Origin: Phaeodactylum tricornutum CCAP 1055/1
Lineage: Eukaryota; Bacillariophyta; Bacillariophyceae; Surirellales; Neidiaceae
Assembly: GCF_000150955.2 (NCBI RefSeq)
Contig: NC_011671.1
Location: 930,001 to 994,000 of the forward strand
Direction of reading: 5' to 3'
Length of the DNA stretch: 64,000 nt
Shown here: positions 22,572 through 33,961 of the stretch, piece after piece
Numbering within the stretch: position 1 is the stretch's first letter
How the letters are laid out: each line of letters begins with the position of its first letter
The notes under the pieces: generated by a model
The model's input: the letters and a program-made list of their open reading frames with translations, nothing else
Database searches by the model: none
What the model was told of the DNA's origin: nothing
Position numbers and translations under genes: made by a program

Positions 22572-22975
22572 GGTGCTTTGCGTTATCTTCTTTCATAAAT
22601 CGAACAAAAGTTCGAAAGGCTGTTGATTTTTGATGTATGAGAGTGAGTAGGAGCAGAAAATGGATGGATGAATGACTTCGAATTGATGGCAGCCCGTGAC
22701 TACATATGATTCGTGACCCGTCTGTCTGAGCAGCCCCAATTCGGTTTTGGCTGGGAGTTTGGGACCGACCAAACAAGACTGAATCAAGCCTGGACGAGAA
22801 AATGACGTGACTGTGAACTGCTTTGGTAAAAACCCTAATCGTGTCCTCGCTCTCGAAACTGTTACTTTTTCTACTGTGACGCGCTTTTTTACTTTCTCCT
22901 TCTCCTAAGGCCTACCAATCGTCTCCAGACATGAGAGCGCTTTAGTTGTCGAGACTATTTTATCGGACTTTGTAA
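22572..22975. other. Divergent intergenic region
   Basis: About 400 bp between two divergent start codons. Pyrimidine-rich sequence (ttactttctccttctcc, near 22889-22905) lies shortly before the downstream ATG. No gene seen. Confidence 0.4.
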
Positions 22976-25381
22976 ATGGCGAGCGAGACTGGCGTAAGGC
23001 AACAATTTTTTTATGAACAGCTGGGAGCCCCTTCCCTTTTGTACCGCGAGAAAGGTTCATACACCACGCTCGACGAAGAGCCCAACCCGTCAACGGGTCG
23101 AGCGGCCATTGACGATCGGCACCTTCGACTGATCCGCAGTCGAGCGCAATGGGACCAACCTGTTCCTCAAGATATTCTCAGAAGTTCCTTAACGCACAAT
23201 GCAAAGAACACACCAGCGTTACACGCTTTTCCAACCGCTGGTGCCAAAATACGGCGACAGGCGCAGAAAACGGACAGGGTTTCGTTGGCAACACAAGCTG
23301 AAAGTTGCAGATACATCCCAGACGGTTTGAATTGCGTCGATCCTGCCTACCTCGCGCCGTTTGATGCGGAGACATTGAAGGAAGGAATGACACCTTTCCA
23401 AGATCACGTTGCTGCCGCCGGAGTGAAGCGACGTGCCGACGAAGACGCCCCAGCCATACCTTGGGGCGATTGCAATGCACCCGAACAATACGGAAACTGT
23501 ATTGCTCTTATGCCATGTGCTTGTTGCAATTGCAAAGATAATGAAGACCACACCTGGGCTTTGCTGCATCCGGTAGGTCCGTTACTTGACCGTGTTAGAC
23601 TTTCACACGTTTCGCTACCACGGGGACGTTTCATATTGGAAGATCTTCCTCTTCCTCCATGCCGACGGGATTTGAATGTCGACGATCGTGTTCGGCAGAT
23701 CGCACAGTGTGGTCCTAATCTATTTGTTGCCAGAACGTCGATAAATTGTACAGGATTTTCCATCCAAGAATCTCCACGACTAGAGACCTGCGACGACACT
23801 ACCAAATGCTTGGGAAAAAAGTTTTATCTTCAACAAAGCTTTCAGATTGATGAGCGTTTCACGACAGAAACCCCTCGATCGTATCGTCCTCTAGACTTGT
23901 GCTCTCACCCAAAGTACGGCGTCGTAACCAACTCTCTTTTAGCCATCGTCTACGAGTCAGAACAGAACAAAAGAAGCACAGTTCACAGATTATCTGTCGA
24001 CTCTGAGGCTGTCACTCACAAAACGGAGCATAACATTGTCAACCTGGACCGCATTGCGAACATCGATTTCGGGGCGCAAAGCCCTATGGTATTGTGGTCG
24101 GCCGCGCGATCCTACGTTCGACCTTCACCTACAATTTCGGCTGGAAACCCCAAACCCCGAGTTGGCCATGGAAATTCTCTTTACAGCATTGATTTGCGCA
24201 CGAATGAAGGTACCTTTCAATGGAGTCCTAGTGCTGAACTGTACGTCGTTGAGGGCACTCATTCTATTTCGGGCATAAAGACAGACTGGGTAAATGGCAC
24301 TTCTGTTTGGGCCGCTTCCGTATCGGCCGGAAAAACATGGGAAATTGACGTCCGAATGCCTTGCCAAACAGTAACAACATGGTCGCTACCACATGCATGC
24401 GAAGGAAGCAATTCAACCGTCTCAACTAGCGGGGTATATGGGGAGGGTTTCTTGTTTGAACAACCTGTAAAAGGATATGGATATGACGATGACTATGTAG
24501 CACCGCAGACACTTCTCGGCGTAGGAAAGAACCCGAACTCATACGGCATTCATATCTACCAACGACCTGCACTCGGACCGCTGTTTCAAAGTCAAAGTAT
24601 TGAAGCCCCCGCTTGTCCCGGTATCACGTTTCTGCAAAACAGTAGTGTTGCCACAAGTTCTAGTTTTGCTTTGCCCGATGTGTCGAGTAACATCTTCACT
24701 TGTGGGATTGCTTCATTTCGAACCCCCGGTGAACAACTCCAGGAAAACTCGGATTTCAACAAAACTACATATGCATCTAATGCTCTCTGCATTGTTTCAT
24801 CGACTAACAAGGGTGATGTTTACACCCACACCCTTATTGAATCCAAAAACACGAATAAACATGGTCGACCGTTTAAAGGCTTACCGATAGGATCAGTTGC
24901 AGTACCCGTCACGTCAATCGATTCCCAGATATATAGCTCTCCAGATGTCCTGTTCTGGCATTTAAGGAACAAGAGTCCGCTGGCTGGACATGCAATAGTA
25001 GGACCAGCCTTCACAGAGAAAGATCGAACGAAAAAAATCAGGAAGAAGCTAGATTGCAAATCGAAGGACAATGCGAGTATGTCATTTGAAACGGATGTTG
25101 TTGCAATCAAACCAACGTCTGAGCCCCTTTTCTTGACAGCGGACAAACGAGAAGCCGCTACCGTGAAGCTACCATCCCATTTGGCAAGCAAAGCGGCCGG
25201 GATGCTTACAACGACGCTAAAATGTTTCGACACCGAGCGTACATCGAAAGTCGAGCGATCAGTAGAAGGGCAACTTTTACATTCTGACATAAATGCAAAC
25301 GTTTTTAGAACGATAAGTACAGCGTGGGAATTGGGTTGCACTTCGGACGAATTTGAGCATTCCGATACATCGTCAATATAA
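22976..25381 (+). CDS. Large unknown protein, possible beta-propeller
   Basis: A single exon of 801 residues that I cannot assign. The middle (about residues 330-480) has repeating short strands with Trp and Asp, for instance PMVLWSAARSYVRP, GNSLYSIDLRTNEGTFQWSP and GTSVWAASVSAGKTWEIDVRM, a pattern seen in degenerate WD-like propellers. A Cys-rich patch (LMPCACCNCKDNED) sits near residue 180. There is no signal peptide or membrane segment. WD-propeller subunits of RNA polymerase I factors (TAF1C/Rrn6-like) have a comparable layout, but similarity is too weak to name it. It is convergent with the next gene, 76 bp between stops. Confidence 0.75.
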   Translation: MASETGVRQQFFYEQLGAPSLLYREKGSYTTLDEEPNPSTGRAAIDDRHLRLIRSRAQWDQPVPQDILRSSLTHNAKNTPALHAFPTAGAKIRRQAQKTDRVSLATQAESCRYIPDGLNCVDPAYLAPFDAETLKEGMTPFQDHVAAAGVKRRADEDAPAIPWGDCNAPEQYGNCIALMPCACCNCKDNEDHTWALLHPVGPLLDRVRLSHVSLPRGRFILEDLPLPPCRRDLNVDDRVRQIAQCGPNLFVARTSINCTGFSIQESPRLETCDDTTKCLGKKFYLQQSFQIDERFTTETPRSYRPLDLCSHPKYGVVTNSLLAIVYESEQNKRSTVHRLSVDSEAVTHKTEHNIVNLDRIANIDFGAQSPMVLWSAARSYVRPSPTISAGNPKPRVGHGNSLYSIDLRTNEGTFQWSPSAELYVVEGTHSISGIKTDWVNGTSVWAASVSAGKTWEIDVRMPCQTVTTWSLPHACEGSNSTVSTSGVYGEGFLFEQPVKGYGYDDDYVAPQTLLGVGKNPNSYGIHIYQRPALGPLFQSQSIEAPACPGITFLQNSSVATSSSFALPDVSSNIFTCGIASFRTPGEQLQENSDFNKTTYASNALCIVSSTNKGDVYTHTLIESKNTNKHGRPFKGLPIGSVAVPVTSIDSQIYSSPDVLFWHLRNKSPLAGHAIVGPAFTEKDRTKKIRKKLDCKSKDNASMSFETDVVAIKPTSEPLFLTADKREAATVKLPSHLASKAAGMLTTTLKCFDTERTSKVERSVEGQLLHSDINANVFRTISTAWELGCTSDEFEHSDTSSI

Positions 25382-25457
25382 TTTGTGTAGTAGAAACCCC
25401 CTAGATAGGTCCGTTACTTCTGCAAATTCGTTTTCTATGTTCGGACTTTTTCTAATC

Positions 25458-27920
25458 TTAAGAATGCTCCATGGAAATACCCAAACAAGTTGCGGCTAGT
25501 TCCACACTACGTGCGACGTGAGCCACCGAGTAGCGGTTGTCTAGACCCAAAACATATTGTAGTAACTCGAGTCGAAGACAAGGTGAATGCATATGTCCCA
25601 GGATCTCGTAAATACCTCGAAGAAAGTGGATATCCGTAAAGTCCGTCGATGAAACTGCACTTCGCAGTTTCTGCGCAAAACTCTTGCGGTTAGTGATAGC
25701 TTTGTTGCTAACAAAAGCCAGGAAACTTGTTTTGTCTTCTGTCGCAATCTTCAAATCTCCTTGGGCGGCGCGCTGATCGTACCACGACGAGATTCGAAAT
25801 GCCATATTCTGCTCTCCGTAAGTTACCCACTCTTCGATAGCGGACACCGCTTCTAGCGTTCGATGCTTGGCACTACCATCCTGCATCGATTTCAAAACTT
25901 GTGCAGCTCCAAGTACCGCCAACAATCCGTCGGAATTGGTAGCGCTGCGTAGCCGGTCCGTATCTAGCGGAGGTGGCGGCGGGGGCGCCAGGATCCCCGA
26001 CGAAAGCTTCGTACCGTTTTTGGCTTTTGAGACGAGTTCAATATCGCGTCTCATAATATCGACATCGTTGCCCATGGAGCTTTGGCGACCACGTGCACCT
26101 ACCCAGTTTGTATTGCATTCGCCTTTCTCCGTCTCTGAATCTTCCGACGTTTCATCGTCTTCATCTATAATCTGACCCGCCCGACATGCAACCAAAGAAT
26201 AAAGTATTAGAAGCTGTCGAGAGGTGTGATAGTCGCCAGATCTTACTGCTGATGTTAACCCTTCGTTTACGACGTCTTGTAATTTGTGGCTTTCTTCCTT
26301 TTCGCCTTTCTTGTTCTTTCTGCGATCTTCCATCATGACACGCTTCAAGATGTTGGCAACGCTCTCGTCAGTGGCTCCAAAACCGCCCGCCAAGTGGGCA
26401 AGTTCTCCCGGAGTAAGCTTGTCTTGTATCGATTCGTCCAAATCTATTAACTCGTCAACCTTTTGCTGGAAAGAAACATGCTCTGTATTTTCCAAGGTAG
26501 TCTTGTACGCAATTGCGGGATTTTGAAACGGGTTGAGATTGGTAGAAGCAATCTTCCATAATTCGAGCTGCATGTTTTCGGTCAAAACTCGGACACCATG
26601 ATCTGGGTCAATGAGAAGCAACGGAATCCCTTTCACGTGATGTTCACCAAAAGCATGAACTATGCGTGATCTTGTCCGAAGTAGAGAAATCAAATGTCCG
26701 TACGTTGCCGTTCGTACAAACAGAGCAATCGGCAAGCCAATCCCTCTACAAAAGGAACGTCCAATGCCTCCACCTTCGGAGCAGTCTTTCCCGGACGCCA
26801 CATCCTTGTTGTTTACAATACGACCAAAACCTCCCACGCGAATAAATATTTCATTGTATGGAATCACAGAAAGACCGGAGACCATTCGCGTTGATATCAT
26901 GTATTCGCTCTTGGTAATATAATCATTGTTGTATTCACGGAGCACAGAAAAAGGTCTCAAAGCCTCTTGGCGCCCATTCATCAATCTACCTCGGCTGTCA
27001 ATGTTAAATTCAGTTTTAGCAGAGTACCCTGCTGGCCACGACCAAGTCTCTGTCCGCGCCTGTGCTTCATCCTCGGTGTCGTCATCCGGAAAAACGCGGG
27101 GCATAGCAAACACAACCCCGGTAGTGTATTGTGTGGAGGAGCCATATGCTCTCATCTTGAGACCAAGCGACGGCAGCATGGTCGTTGAGGTGACAAAGCT
27201 ATTAAAAGGATGCTCTTCATCAGGAGGAATATCGTCATGCGATTTAGGCTTCGTTCCACGGGTTGGCAACGGAAAACAAAAGCGACGCAAGAACGGAGTC
27301 CAATCAGCGTTCTTAAGAGTTTTTACGCATGCATGCTGCGTTCGAAGTAATTCCACGACCTCGCGTTCGTCGGCAGTCCAATCATCCGGTGCCGGATTTG
27401 TTAAACCATCCGGTGCATTCAGAAGCAGCCCAAACTGGTCATTTGGTCCCAAGAGCATGGGTGGCAAGGGCTTGATTTTGGGCAGGAAGCCAATAATCTG
27501 TTCTGTCGGAGGAATGGTCGTTTTCGCCGGAATAACTGCTTTTTTTAAGCCAAACTCTTCTTCGACATTTTCAACAAAGGCAGTTAAAGGATCCAAATTA
27601 GTGTGGCACTGTGAGATGTGATCCATTTTTTTGTTTGCAGCTTGGTTCGAGGGAGTTTGTGCAACGACAGCGCTGGGAACTGTAGGCTCGATGCCGGCTG
27701 AGTCCGAACGGGAACTCTCACTCCTCCGGACCGCCCGGCGTAGATGATCACGAAAAACGATACTCCGTGCCGACTCGTGGTAGACAAGGATAGGTGGATC
27801 CAGGGTAGCGCTGCTGCTTTTACAGTTTTTGTGATCCGGATGACTCCCCTCATCCGATGACCAGGAACCACGGCGGGATTTCTGACATTCGAGGGGCTTG
27901 CCGTCGCTACGAATCGGCAT
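25458..27920 (-). CDS. Large unknown protein
   Basis: I do not recognise a domain. The frame is open to 28172, but I prefer the Met at 27920 (MPIRSDGKPLECQK, 820 residues), because the 84 codons above it overlap a 30-bp tandem repeat and read as low-value sequence (MQVILFCNFALQVIVFC). The chain has a Ser-rich N-terminus, a globular-looking central part from about residue 120 to 560 (IIGFLPKIKPLPPMLLGP, FSVLREYNNDYITKSEYM, VKGIPLLLIDPDHGVRV), an acidic linker (IIDEDDETSEDSETEKG), a proline run (GILAPPPPPPLD) and a helical C-terminus. No signal peptide or membrane segment follows from the preferred start. The length of the open frame and the even codon use make it a real gene. Confidence 0.75.
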   Translation of the reverse strand: MPIRSDGKPLECQKSRRGSWSSDEGSHPDHKNCKSSSATLDPPILVYHESARSIVFRDHLRRAVRRSESSRSDSAGIEPTVPSAVVAQTPSNQAANKKMDHISQCHTNLDPLTAFVENVEEEFGLKKAVIPAKTTIPPTEQIIGFLPKIKPLPPMLLGPNDQFGLLLNAPDGLTNPAPDDWTADEREVVELLRTQHACVKTLKNADWTPFLRRFCFPLPTRGTKPKSHDDIPPDEEHPFNSFVTSTTMLPSLGLKMRAYGSSTQYTTGVVFAMPRVFPDDDTEDEAQARTETWSWPAGYSAKTEFNIDSRGRLMNGRQEALRPFSVLREYNNDYITKSEYMISTRMVSGLSVIPYNEIFIRVGGFGRIVNNKDVASGKDCSEGGGIGRSFCRGIGLPIALFVRTATYGHLISLLRTRSRIVHAFGEHHVKGIPLLLIDPDHGVRVLTENMQLELWKIASTNLNPFQNPAIAYKTTLENTEHVSFQQKVDELIDLDESIQDKLTPGELAHLAGGFGATDESVANILKRVMMEDRRKNKKGEKEESHKLQDVVNEGLTSAVRSGDYHTSRQLLILYSLVACRAGQIIDEDDETSEDSETEKGECNTNWVGARGRQSSMGNDVDIMRRDIELVSKAKNGTKLSSGILAPPPPPPLDTDRLRSATNSDGLLAVLGAAQVLKSMQDGSAKHRTLEAVSAIEEWVTYGEQNMAFRISSWYDQRAAQGDLKIATEDKTSFLAFVSNKAITNRKSFAQKLRSAVSSTDFTDIHFLRGIYEILGHMHSPCLRLELLQYVLGLDNRYSVAHVARSVELAATCLGISMEHS

Positions 27921-30425
27921 AGTGCTTATACAGCTCAAAAGTGCTCGGCTAAAAGCTCCGAATAGGGAACGAGATGTAAAAGCAAAGAAAAGGCGAAGAT
28001 GTTCGTTTCGTCCAGTGTAGAGAAAGTGATGGGCGTGGAGATCAAAAGACTTGCTAGAATATGGCGGGGGTTCGGGAGCCGCAGACGCGCCTATTTGTGT
28101 TTTCTTCTCTCGACTGCAATAGCAAAAGACAATCACTTGCAAAGCAAAATTGCAAAAGAGAATCACTTGCAAAGCAAAAATGAATTTAGAAGCAATTGGC
28201 TGCTCACTCAGTGTTGCTGATACGTTCGTGAAAGAAGAGTTCTTGGGAGATTGTAAAAGCCCAATTAGCTAACCTTACATATGTTCGTCCCCTCAAAAAG
28301 CCTGCTAATTTTGGCAATCGATTCGAAGGTTCACAAAATCTCCCCAGAGCGCTAAACGTCTTGTACTCTCCTAGAAAAAGCGCTTTTGCGTCGATGTTCT
28401 ATCGTTATTTGACACGAGCACTTGACCTGAGTAAAACACAAGACGAGCTTTTCACAATCAATCAATCCTTTGACTGATGGAATGCGGTAGGCTGAATGCG
28501 GAATTGTTTGCCAATGTGATTGGACTTTCACGCACCATGACACCAACGCGAACCAAACAAATTGCTAGTAGTACCGTGTCTACAGGCCAGATGGTGAGGG
28601 GATATCTTGATCGGTGTGTTCTTTCGTTCAAGTCGTATTTCTGGTAGATTACTCCTTTAGAAAATATGATTGGTTCATGTGGGTACCGCGAACCTCCATG
28701 ATAAAATCTCCTCGTGAAGCATTGGACATTTTAATGTCTATCTACCCCCAATCTAAATGCATGAAGTGCCGTTGCAAAGACAGGGATGGATTGCCGGACT
28801 CACAAAGTTGCCCATTTAGAATCACATTTCTACAAACACCTTGACCATGAATAGAGTTGTTTGCGTACTCTTGGCGTATGCCAACAAAGTCCACTTGTCA
28901 GCACAATCCAACTTGCCGCGGCAAGAACCAAAAGAATCCAACTGTTTACCTTACTATAGCATTACTTTACTGCAGCATGTGTAGAAGCGCACACGCAAAA
29001 GTTAACACTCGCATCTTCCTCCTACATTTTTGATGAGCATTGCAAAGACAAAGATAAAAGCAAAAAATTGTTGAAGTCATACAATTGTTTCATTATGAAA
29101 TTTCTGTTGAGAGGTGTAAGTTGCCTTGTTTGGTATGAGAGTTTGAATAAGGAAGAGGAAGAGAAGGAGAGTGCATTGCTGAATCTACAAATAACTGGAA
29201 TGTGTTGTCTGATTTTTAAAAGCTTGGTCACAATAGTGCGGCAAAACTTGATCTTATTCGAGTGAAGAAATAACCCCACACATGATTTGCCGTTCACATC
29301 GTCTTAATGTAAGAGAGGTACTATGCAGCGGTCGATTGACAGTCGTTTTCAGATAGACGAACGTCACAGGAACGGCGGACGCAGAATCTAATTGAGTCTG
29401 CAACGTATGCGGAAGTATTTTAGTTGAAGAAAATCATCAGATGTACGGATTTATGAGTACAACCACATCAAACCACGTACGTATGTGCGTGAATTTGATG
29501 TTGGAGGCAACTTTAAGCCGAGGGAAAGGATACCCGGACATACCCAAAGTTACGTCCTCGTTTCCCTGGATCTAATATAAATATTCTAACAGTTGCTTTC
29601 GTCACTCCCAATAACATATTGGAAACTTATCGCCCATGGTCTGTCCTTAGTAGTCAATTTCAGGGACTTTAACATGACAGAAGGACTTTGTTCGATATTG
29701 AATTTATGGAGGTTCGGCACTTGATTCTATATCACATGTCTCCGTAGCGACAAGGACAAGTCTCTCACTGGGACAGGTCGGATCGAAAATGACACGGGCA
29801 TCAAAAATGGCTGACGTAAGCCGCCAGATTTTCGTGTCTCTAACTGATGACTCAGCCTGTGTGCCATAAGTGTCTCCTCACATTTAACTTCTTTTTGCCA
29901 AAACAGTGAAATTGGTAAAGATACAATTATCGATAACCTGAACATACACGTATATCGACTACTGATCGATAGAATCTTCAAGTCGCCCACCTACAAATGT
30001 TCTTTGAGTAAGGTTGCATGATTGCAGATTGATTCGAAATTTATTTAGATCGCCAGTGTTCAGTGAGATTCCAGCGACTCATTGCCACGTAAAACTTCAA
30101 TCACGCCTCATTAAATGGAATTAGCTTTGAGTGGAGATATGGGTTGCAATTATACTCTTTGACTAATTATACTTCAAGTTTTGCTGACGATCTCGATTTT
30201 GCTGCTATTTTAATAGCTTCTCGACTTTTCCTCGTCTTGCGGAAACCTGGGACGCAATCCATGAGAGACGTCTCCTGTAGGACAGCGTACCGTTTCTACG
30301 TACATTCTTCGTGTCGACGTAAGCGTTGCCCATACGCCTGGCAACCTCTCTGAAAAAGCTTTCCACACTCGTCATAAACAGTCGTCCCGACAGGTTTGTT
30401 GTAGTCTCTTCGTTGCTCTTCTACG
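27921..30425. other. Long intergenic region, 2.5 kb
   Basis: Between two divergent genes there are only short, AT-rich frames with no domain signs. It contains a two-copy 30-bp tandem repeat (28122-28179). The right end holds the HSF promoter. A small unseen gene in the middle is possible, but nothing supports one. Confidence 0.45.
28122..28179 (+). repeat. Two-copy 30-bp tandem repeat
   Basis: The unit gcaaaagacaatcacttgca plus aagcaaaa recurs with a period of 30 bp at 28122 and 28152 with one internal difference (gac/gag). It lies about 200 bp above the preferred start of the large unknown minus-strand gene, so it falls in that gene's upstream region and also explains the repetitive residues in the longer open frame. 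Confidence 0.8.
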
Positions 30426-31712
30426 ATGGATTATTTGAGTATTGAAGAACACGCGGCCGCCTCCGCCGTCGCAGCGCTTGGTGGCAACCAGGAGAACAAC
30501 AAAAGGTCCCGGGACGACTCTCCCGATGCTGCCGGTGGTTGCCACAAGCTTGCCCGAGTTGAAGACGAGCAGCTCGTTGCTGCCGGAGGTATGGGTCCTC
30601 CTCTTCCTCCTGCTGAAAATGTGGCACAAGGCGCCATGCTCCAGCCTTACCCGATGTTCTACTACCGAGACTTTTCTACTGAATCGGATCCGGACGCCTT
30701 GACCCCCTTGACTCCTCCGGGGCGTGTTCCGAACTTCCCTGCGAAGATGCATTCAATTCTCAGCCGTCCTGATCTTGCGGATGTGATCTGCTGGATGCCC
30801 CATGGCCGATCTTGGCGCGTTTTGAAGCCTCGGGAGTTTGAGATTCGTGTAATTCCCACTTATTTTGAACACGCCAAGTTCTCATCCTTCATTCGTCAGG
30901 CGAATGGATGGGGATTCCGTCGAATCACCCAAGGTCGTGATCGCAACTCTTACTACCACGAGTTGTTCCTCCGTGGACTTCCCCACCTCTGCAAGCAGAT
31001 GAAGCGCCCAGGTGTTGCGCAAAAGCAAGCTGCCGATCCTGAGCACGAGCCTGATCTTTACAAAGTCTCCGAGATGTACGCGGTTCCCGAAAAAGCTGAG
31101 GATGACTCGATTCTTCTCCAGTGCACGCTTCAGGGAGGCCCGAAGGCCCGCATGCCCATCTACTCGGGCGCCCTGAACAACTCCTCTCTCAAGGATTTCA
31201 AGATGCCTGGTGTTGAAACTGCGTCGTTGACTCCTCGCGACCAGCAAGCACTTAGCGCGTTTCAACAGTCCCTCGGTGCATCCGAGAGTCAGTTCAAGTC
31301 TATGAGCTTTTCCACCACAACTCCTCAAGCCACCCCGCTTGTACTTCCGCAGCAGTCTTACATGACGCCGAATGCTGCCCCCGTCAATATTCGACCAAAC
31401 GTGGCCACCACAGAAGGAACAAATAACAATATGTCAGCTCTCATGGCAGCTAATCAATTGGCTTTTTCTCAACCCAACATGGCCGCGGCCTTCCAAGCAA
31501 GTTCCGCTGCATCGCAGTTTGCAGCAGGATTCGCTGCGGCAACCGCTTTGAGTCATCAACAGTTCCAAACAATGCTAGGACAGTTTGGAGTAGCTGCCCA
31601 ACCTACCCAAGTTTCGGTTCAACAACCGATGAGCATCCAGCAACAACCCGGGGAGCAACAGCCGCCCATTCAGGTGCAGCAACAGCAATCAATGATTGCG
31701 AACACGAACTAG
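30426..31712 (+). CDS. Heat-shock transcription factor family protein
   Basis: A single exon of 428 residues. The HSF DNA-binding domain spans about 101-195: VPNFPAKMHSILSRP, ICWMPHGRSWRVLKPREFE, IPTYFEHAKFSSFIRQANGWGFRR (recognition helix with FSSFIRQ), then NSYYHELFLRGLPHLCKQMKR. The canonical NxYGF is NGWGF here, as is frequent among diatom HSFs. The N-terminal 100 residues are Ala/Pro-rich; the C-terminal third is rich in Gln, Ala and Asn (IQQQPGEQQPPIQVQQQQS), like an activation domain. Unlike the HSF at 442-2242 it has no introns in the domain, and the two are clearly divergent paralogues. Confidence 0.9.
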   Translation: MDYLSIEEHAAASAVAALGGNQENNKRSRDDSPDAAGGCHKLARVEDEQLVAAGGMGPPLPPAENVAQGAMLQPYPMFYYRDFSTESDPDALTPLTPPGRVPNFPAKMHSILSRPDLADVICWMPHGRSWRVLKPREFEIRVIPTYFEHAKFSSFIRQANGWGFRRITQGRDRNSYYHELFLRGLPHLCKQMKRPGVAQKQAADPEHEPDLYKVSEMYAVPEKAEDDSILLQCTLQGGPKARMPIYSGALNNSSLKDFKMPGVETASLTPRDQQALSAFQQSLGASESQFKSMSFSTTTPQATPLVLPQQSYMTPNAAPVNIRPNVATTEGTNNNMSALMAANQLAFSQPNMAAAFQASSAASQFAAGFAAATALSHQQFQTMLGQFGVAAQPTQVSVQQPMSIQQQPGEQQPPIQVQQQQSMIANTN

Positions 31713-32472
31713 GAATACGTTTTCCGTTTACTTTACGTTACGACGACTAGAACGCGGCCACGAGCTCTCCTCAAGTCCTTTTCATCTTTCCCTTGACACA
31801 CTCTTTTGCACAACTAACTGGCATTGCATGATTTTAGCTTCACATTAATTTCTCTTAACTTTACGGTTAGTTTGAGTTTCTGATGAAAATCGAATTTAGT
31901 GTTAGTCTTACGTCTTCAATGATTTGCAGTGTTCTGACGATGATGTCATCAACGGAATTTGTGATGTGGCAGAGACAATGCACTTTCATTTCGCTGGTTG
32001 GCCAAGAGGGAACCAGGGACTTCGCAAGCAGTACCGCTTGGATGTCTTTGTTCCCGGGCATCGGCTCAAGTGCCGTATGTGTGCGTGAGGAAGTTGAAAA
32101 CGATCTTGTTTCGCAATCCTCGTAGTCAGAGTCGATCGTCAATGGAATGCGAGTACCGATACGACATCTCGGCCAACACACGTCAGTGATTTTGTAATGA
32201 CAATTTTAAGAAGCGTGCCCCATCGCTCATACAAAAATAGACTACTATGTCCTTAACCCAGAAAAAAATCGATATTCCCAAGACAATTGAATAACAAATC
32301 GTCTTCGTTTTCACCTCTCTAGCTAGAGCGCGCTCACACGAATGCCAAGAAGACCATCGGCACTCCATTGTGATGGCTTCTGATGGCCGACGGAATTACA
32401 TCTTCCAAAATATAACTTCTCTACGGGATGTCATATTGAAGCCTTGACAAAGAGGAAATAAACATCGAAAAC
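31713..32472. other. Intergenic, nothing certain
   Basis: A minus-strand frame of about 100 codons (31867-32181) lacks an ATG and any match. It may be antisense to an untranslated region of the HSF gene. No other feature is seen. Confidence 0.4.
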
Positions 32473-33282
32473 ATGATTGCTAAACAAGGAAGGGGTGGAC
32501 TCATGCGGCGGTCGAGGCAATCTTTCATGTCACTGACCTCGTCGGGTTCATCTCCTCCGATAGGGGGGTCGCCTGCCTCAGGTTGCAGAGGCCTCAAATC
32601 CTCGGATGAACTCCGTCAATCAGCCAATTCTCTTTTTTTGCGAGATAAATCTAGCTCCTCGTCATCTTTTTTAAATTCTTCTCCGGGAGTCAACGAAGGA
32701 GTCTCATGGCCGACGACATTGGGTTCGATTTCCATGCAGGACCAACACAGCTGCGAAATTGAGCCTGGAGAAATCGGCAACAAGCCGCTGGCCCATTGGT
32801 TCCTTTTGTTCGCAATGGCGCTTCATATCCCAGGCTGCGTCAATTCAGTTGTTGAGATTTTAGAGCTGCACTATCATTCATTTCCCCTTCTTGTTCTTCT
32901 TGGCACTCTTCCTTCTCTGGCCCAGGCTCGGAAGAAGGGTGGAACTTCCCTCGAAAACTCCACCGCAAAGGCTGAACGCTCCAACTGTTCAATGCTCTTT
33001 CATAGAGCATCCTCAAACACTACCCTTCTTGCTATTGAAGAGTACTATTGTAATGCCCATCAGTCGGATTCATTCAGGAACACAGCGGAAAAGACATCCC
33101 CTCCTCCAGTGTGCCGCAGGCCCTCGACACACCATGCATCGCAAGACGAGTGGGGACATTTCACCGATTTTGACGAAGATTTTGCTCTCCGAGAAAAAGA
33201 TTTTCGTTTTGCAGTTTCCGTGCCATCACCGCAACTAATAATAAACCTTGGAACTCTTCAAGAAGCGGAGGAGGAAGAGTAA
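32473..33282 (+). CDS. Small unknown protein with one membrane segment
   Basis: A single exon of 269 residues without a recognised domain. The N-terminal third is Ser/Gly-rich (SLTSSGSSPPIGGSPASG, then a run of seven Ser). A hydrophobic region around residues 112-155 (HWFLLFAMALHIPGC and FPLLVLLGTLPSLA) could form one or two membrane helices. The C-terminal part is acidic and aromatic (DEWGHFTDFDEDFALREKDFRF) and ends in a run of Glu. The long frame and clear ATG support a gene; the function is unknown. Confidence 0.55.
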   Translation: MIAKQGRGGLMRRSRQSFMSLTSSGSSPPIGGSPASGCRGLKSSDELRQSANSLFLRDKSSSSSSFLNSSPGVNEGVSWPTTLGSISMQDQHSCEIEPGEIGNKPLAHWFLLFAMALHIPGCVNSVVEILELHYHSFPLLVLLGTLPSLAQARKKGGTSLENSTAKAERSNCSMLFHRASSNTTLLAIEEYYCNAHQSDSFRNTAEKTSPPPVCRRPSTHHASQDEWGHFTDFDEDFALREKDFRFAVSVPSPQLIINLGTLQEAEEEE

Positions 33283-33961
33283 GGCATTTGCTATAGAGGA
33301 GACCAAGTGCTACCGCAAGCTTCGCACAACGACAAATGATCCTTTGTAAAATGGCCAATCACAACCTATATTTTTTTGAATTTATCGTTTGCATTAGAAA
33401 ATGTAGTTTACAGTTAAAGTCGGCAGCATAGATCCTTGAAATATATTGTAGACTTCGCACGACGGGTTGTACAGGTGCAAACGCTTTGCGCTTACTTGTC
33501 GCACCAATATTCCCCCATTAAAAACTTTATTTTGAAAAATTGGCTGCCTCTATTCACAGACCTTCGAAATCGTACAACTGTTAAAACTGTTTGAATAGGT
33601 TCATTTGGATCAATCTGACATGAAACGTCGGCCACGCGATTCGTAGTTAAGTGATTTTACAGGTTGCTTTGGACGGTCTTAGCTGTTAATTGTACTGATG
33701 AGAAGATGCGGTCCGGTACCAAAACTCGACACACCCCACCAAAAACGCTTGGAAGATGTTGCACCTGCGCGTGCCAGTATCGGACAGCACTTTCTGAGCT
33801 TTTTGACCTCCCTCTAGAGTAATGAAAAATTTGCGAGCAGAAAGCTCACGAAAACGAAGTGGTGTTTCTTTAATTAGATTGCAGTATTGTGAAAGATCTC
33901 AGGCCTTCAATCAGTCACTGAAAAAGATTGCGGAAACGGTCCATCATTTCTTGCTTTCGAC
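33283..33961. other. Intergenic, nothing recognised
   Basis: AT-rich spacer between two genes in the same direction. It should hold the terminator of the upstream gene and the promoter of the PLP enzyme gene; no specific motif is certain. Confidence 0.4.

Noticed and set aside
27921-28172. N-terminal extension of the large unknown minus-strand protein
   Set aside because: It includes the two-copy 30-bp tandem repeat and reads as low-complexity sequence; the Met at 27920 is the better start.
31867-32181. 104-codon minus-strand frame downstream of the second HSF
   Set aside because: It has no ATG in frame at its start and no recognised domain; a spliced gene cannot be excluded but is unsupported.
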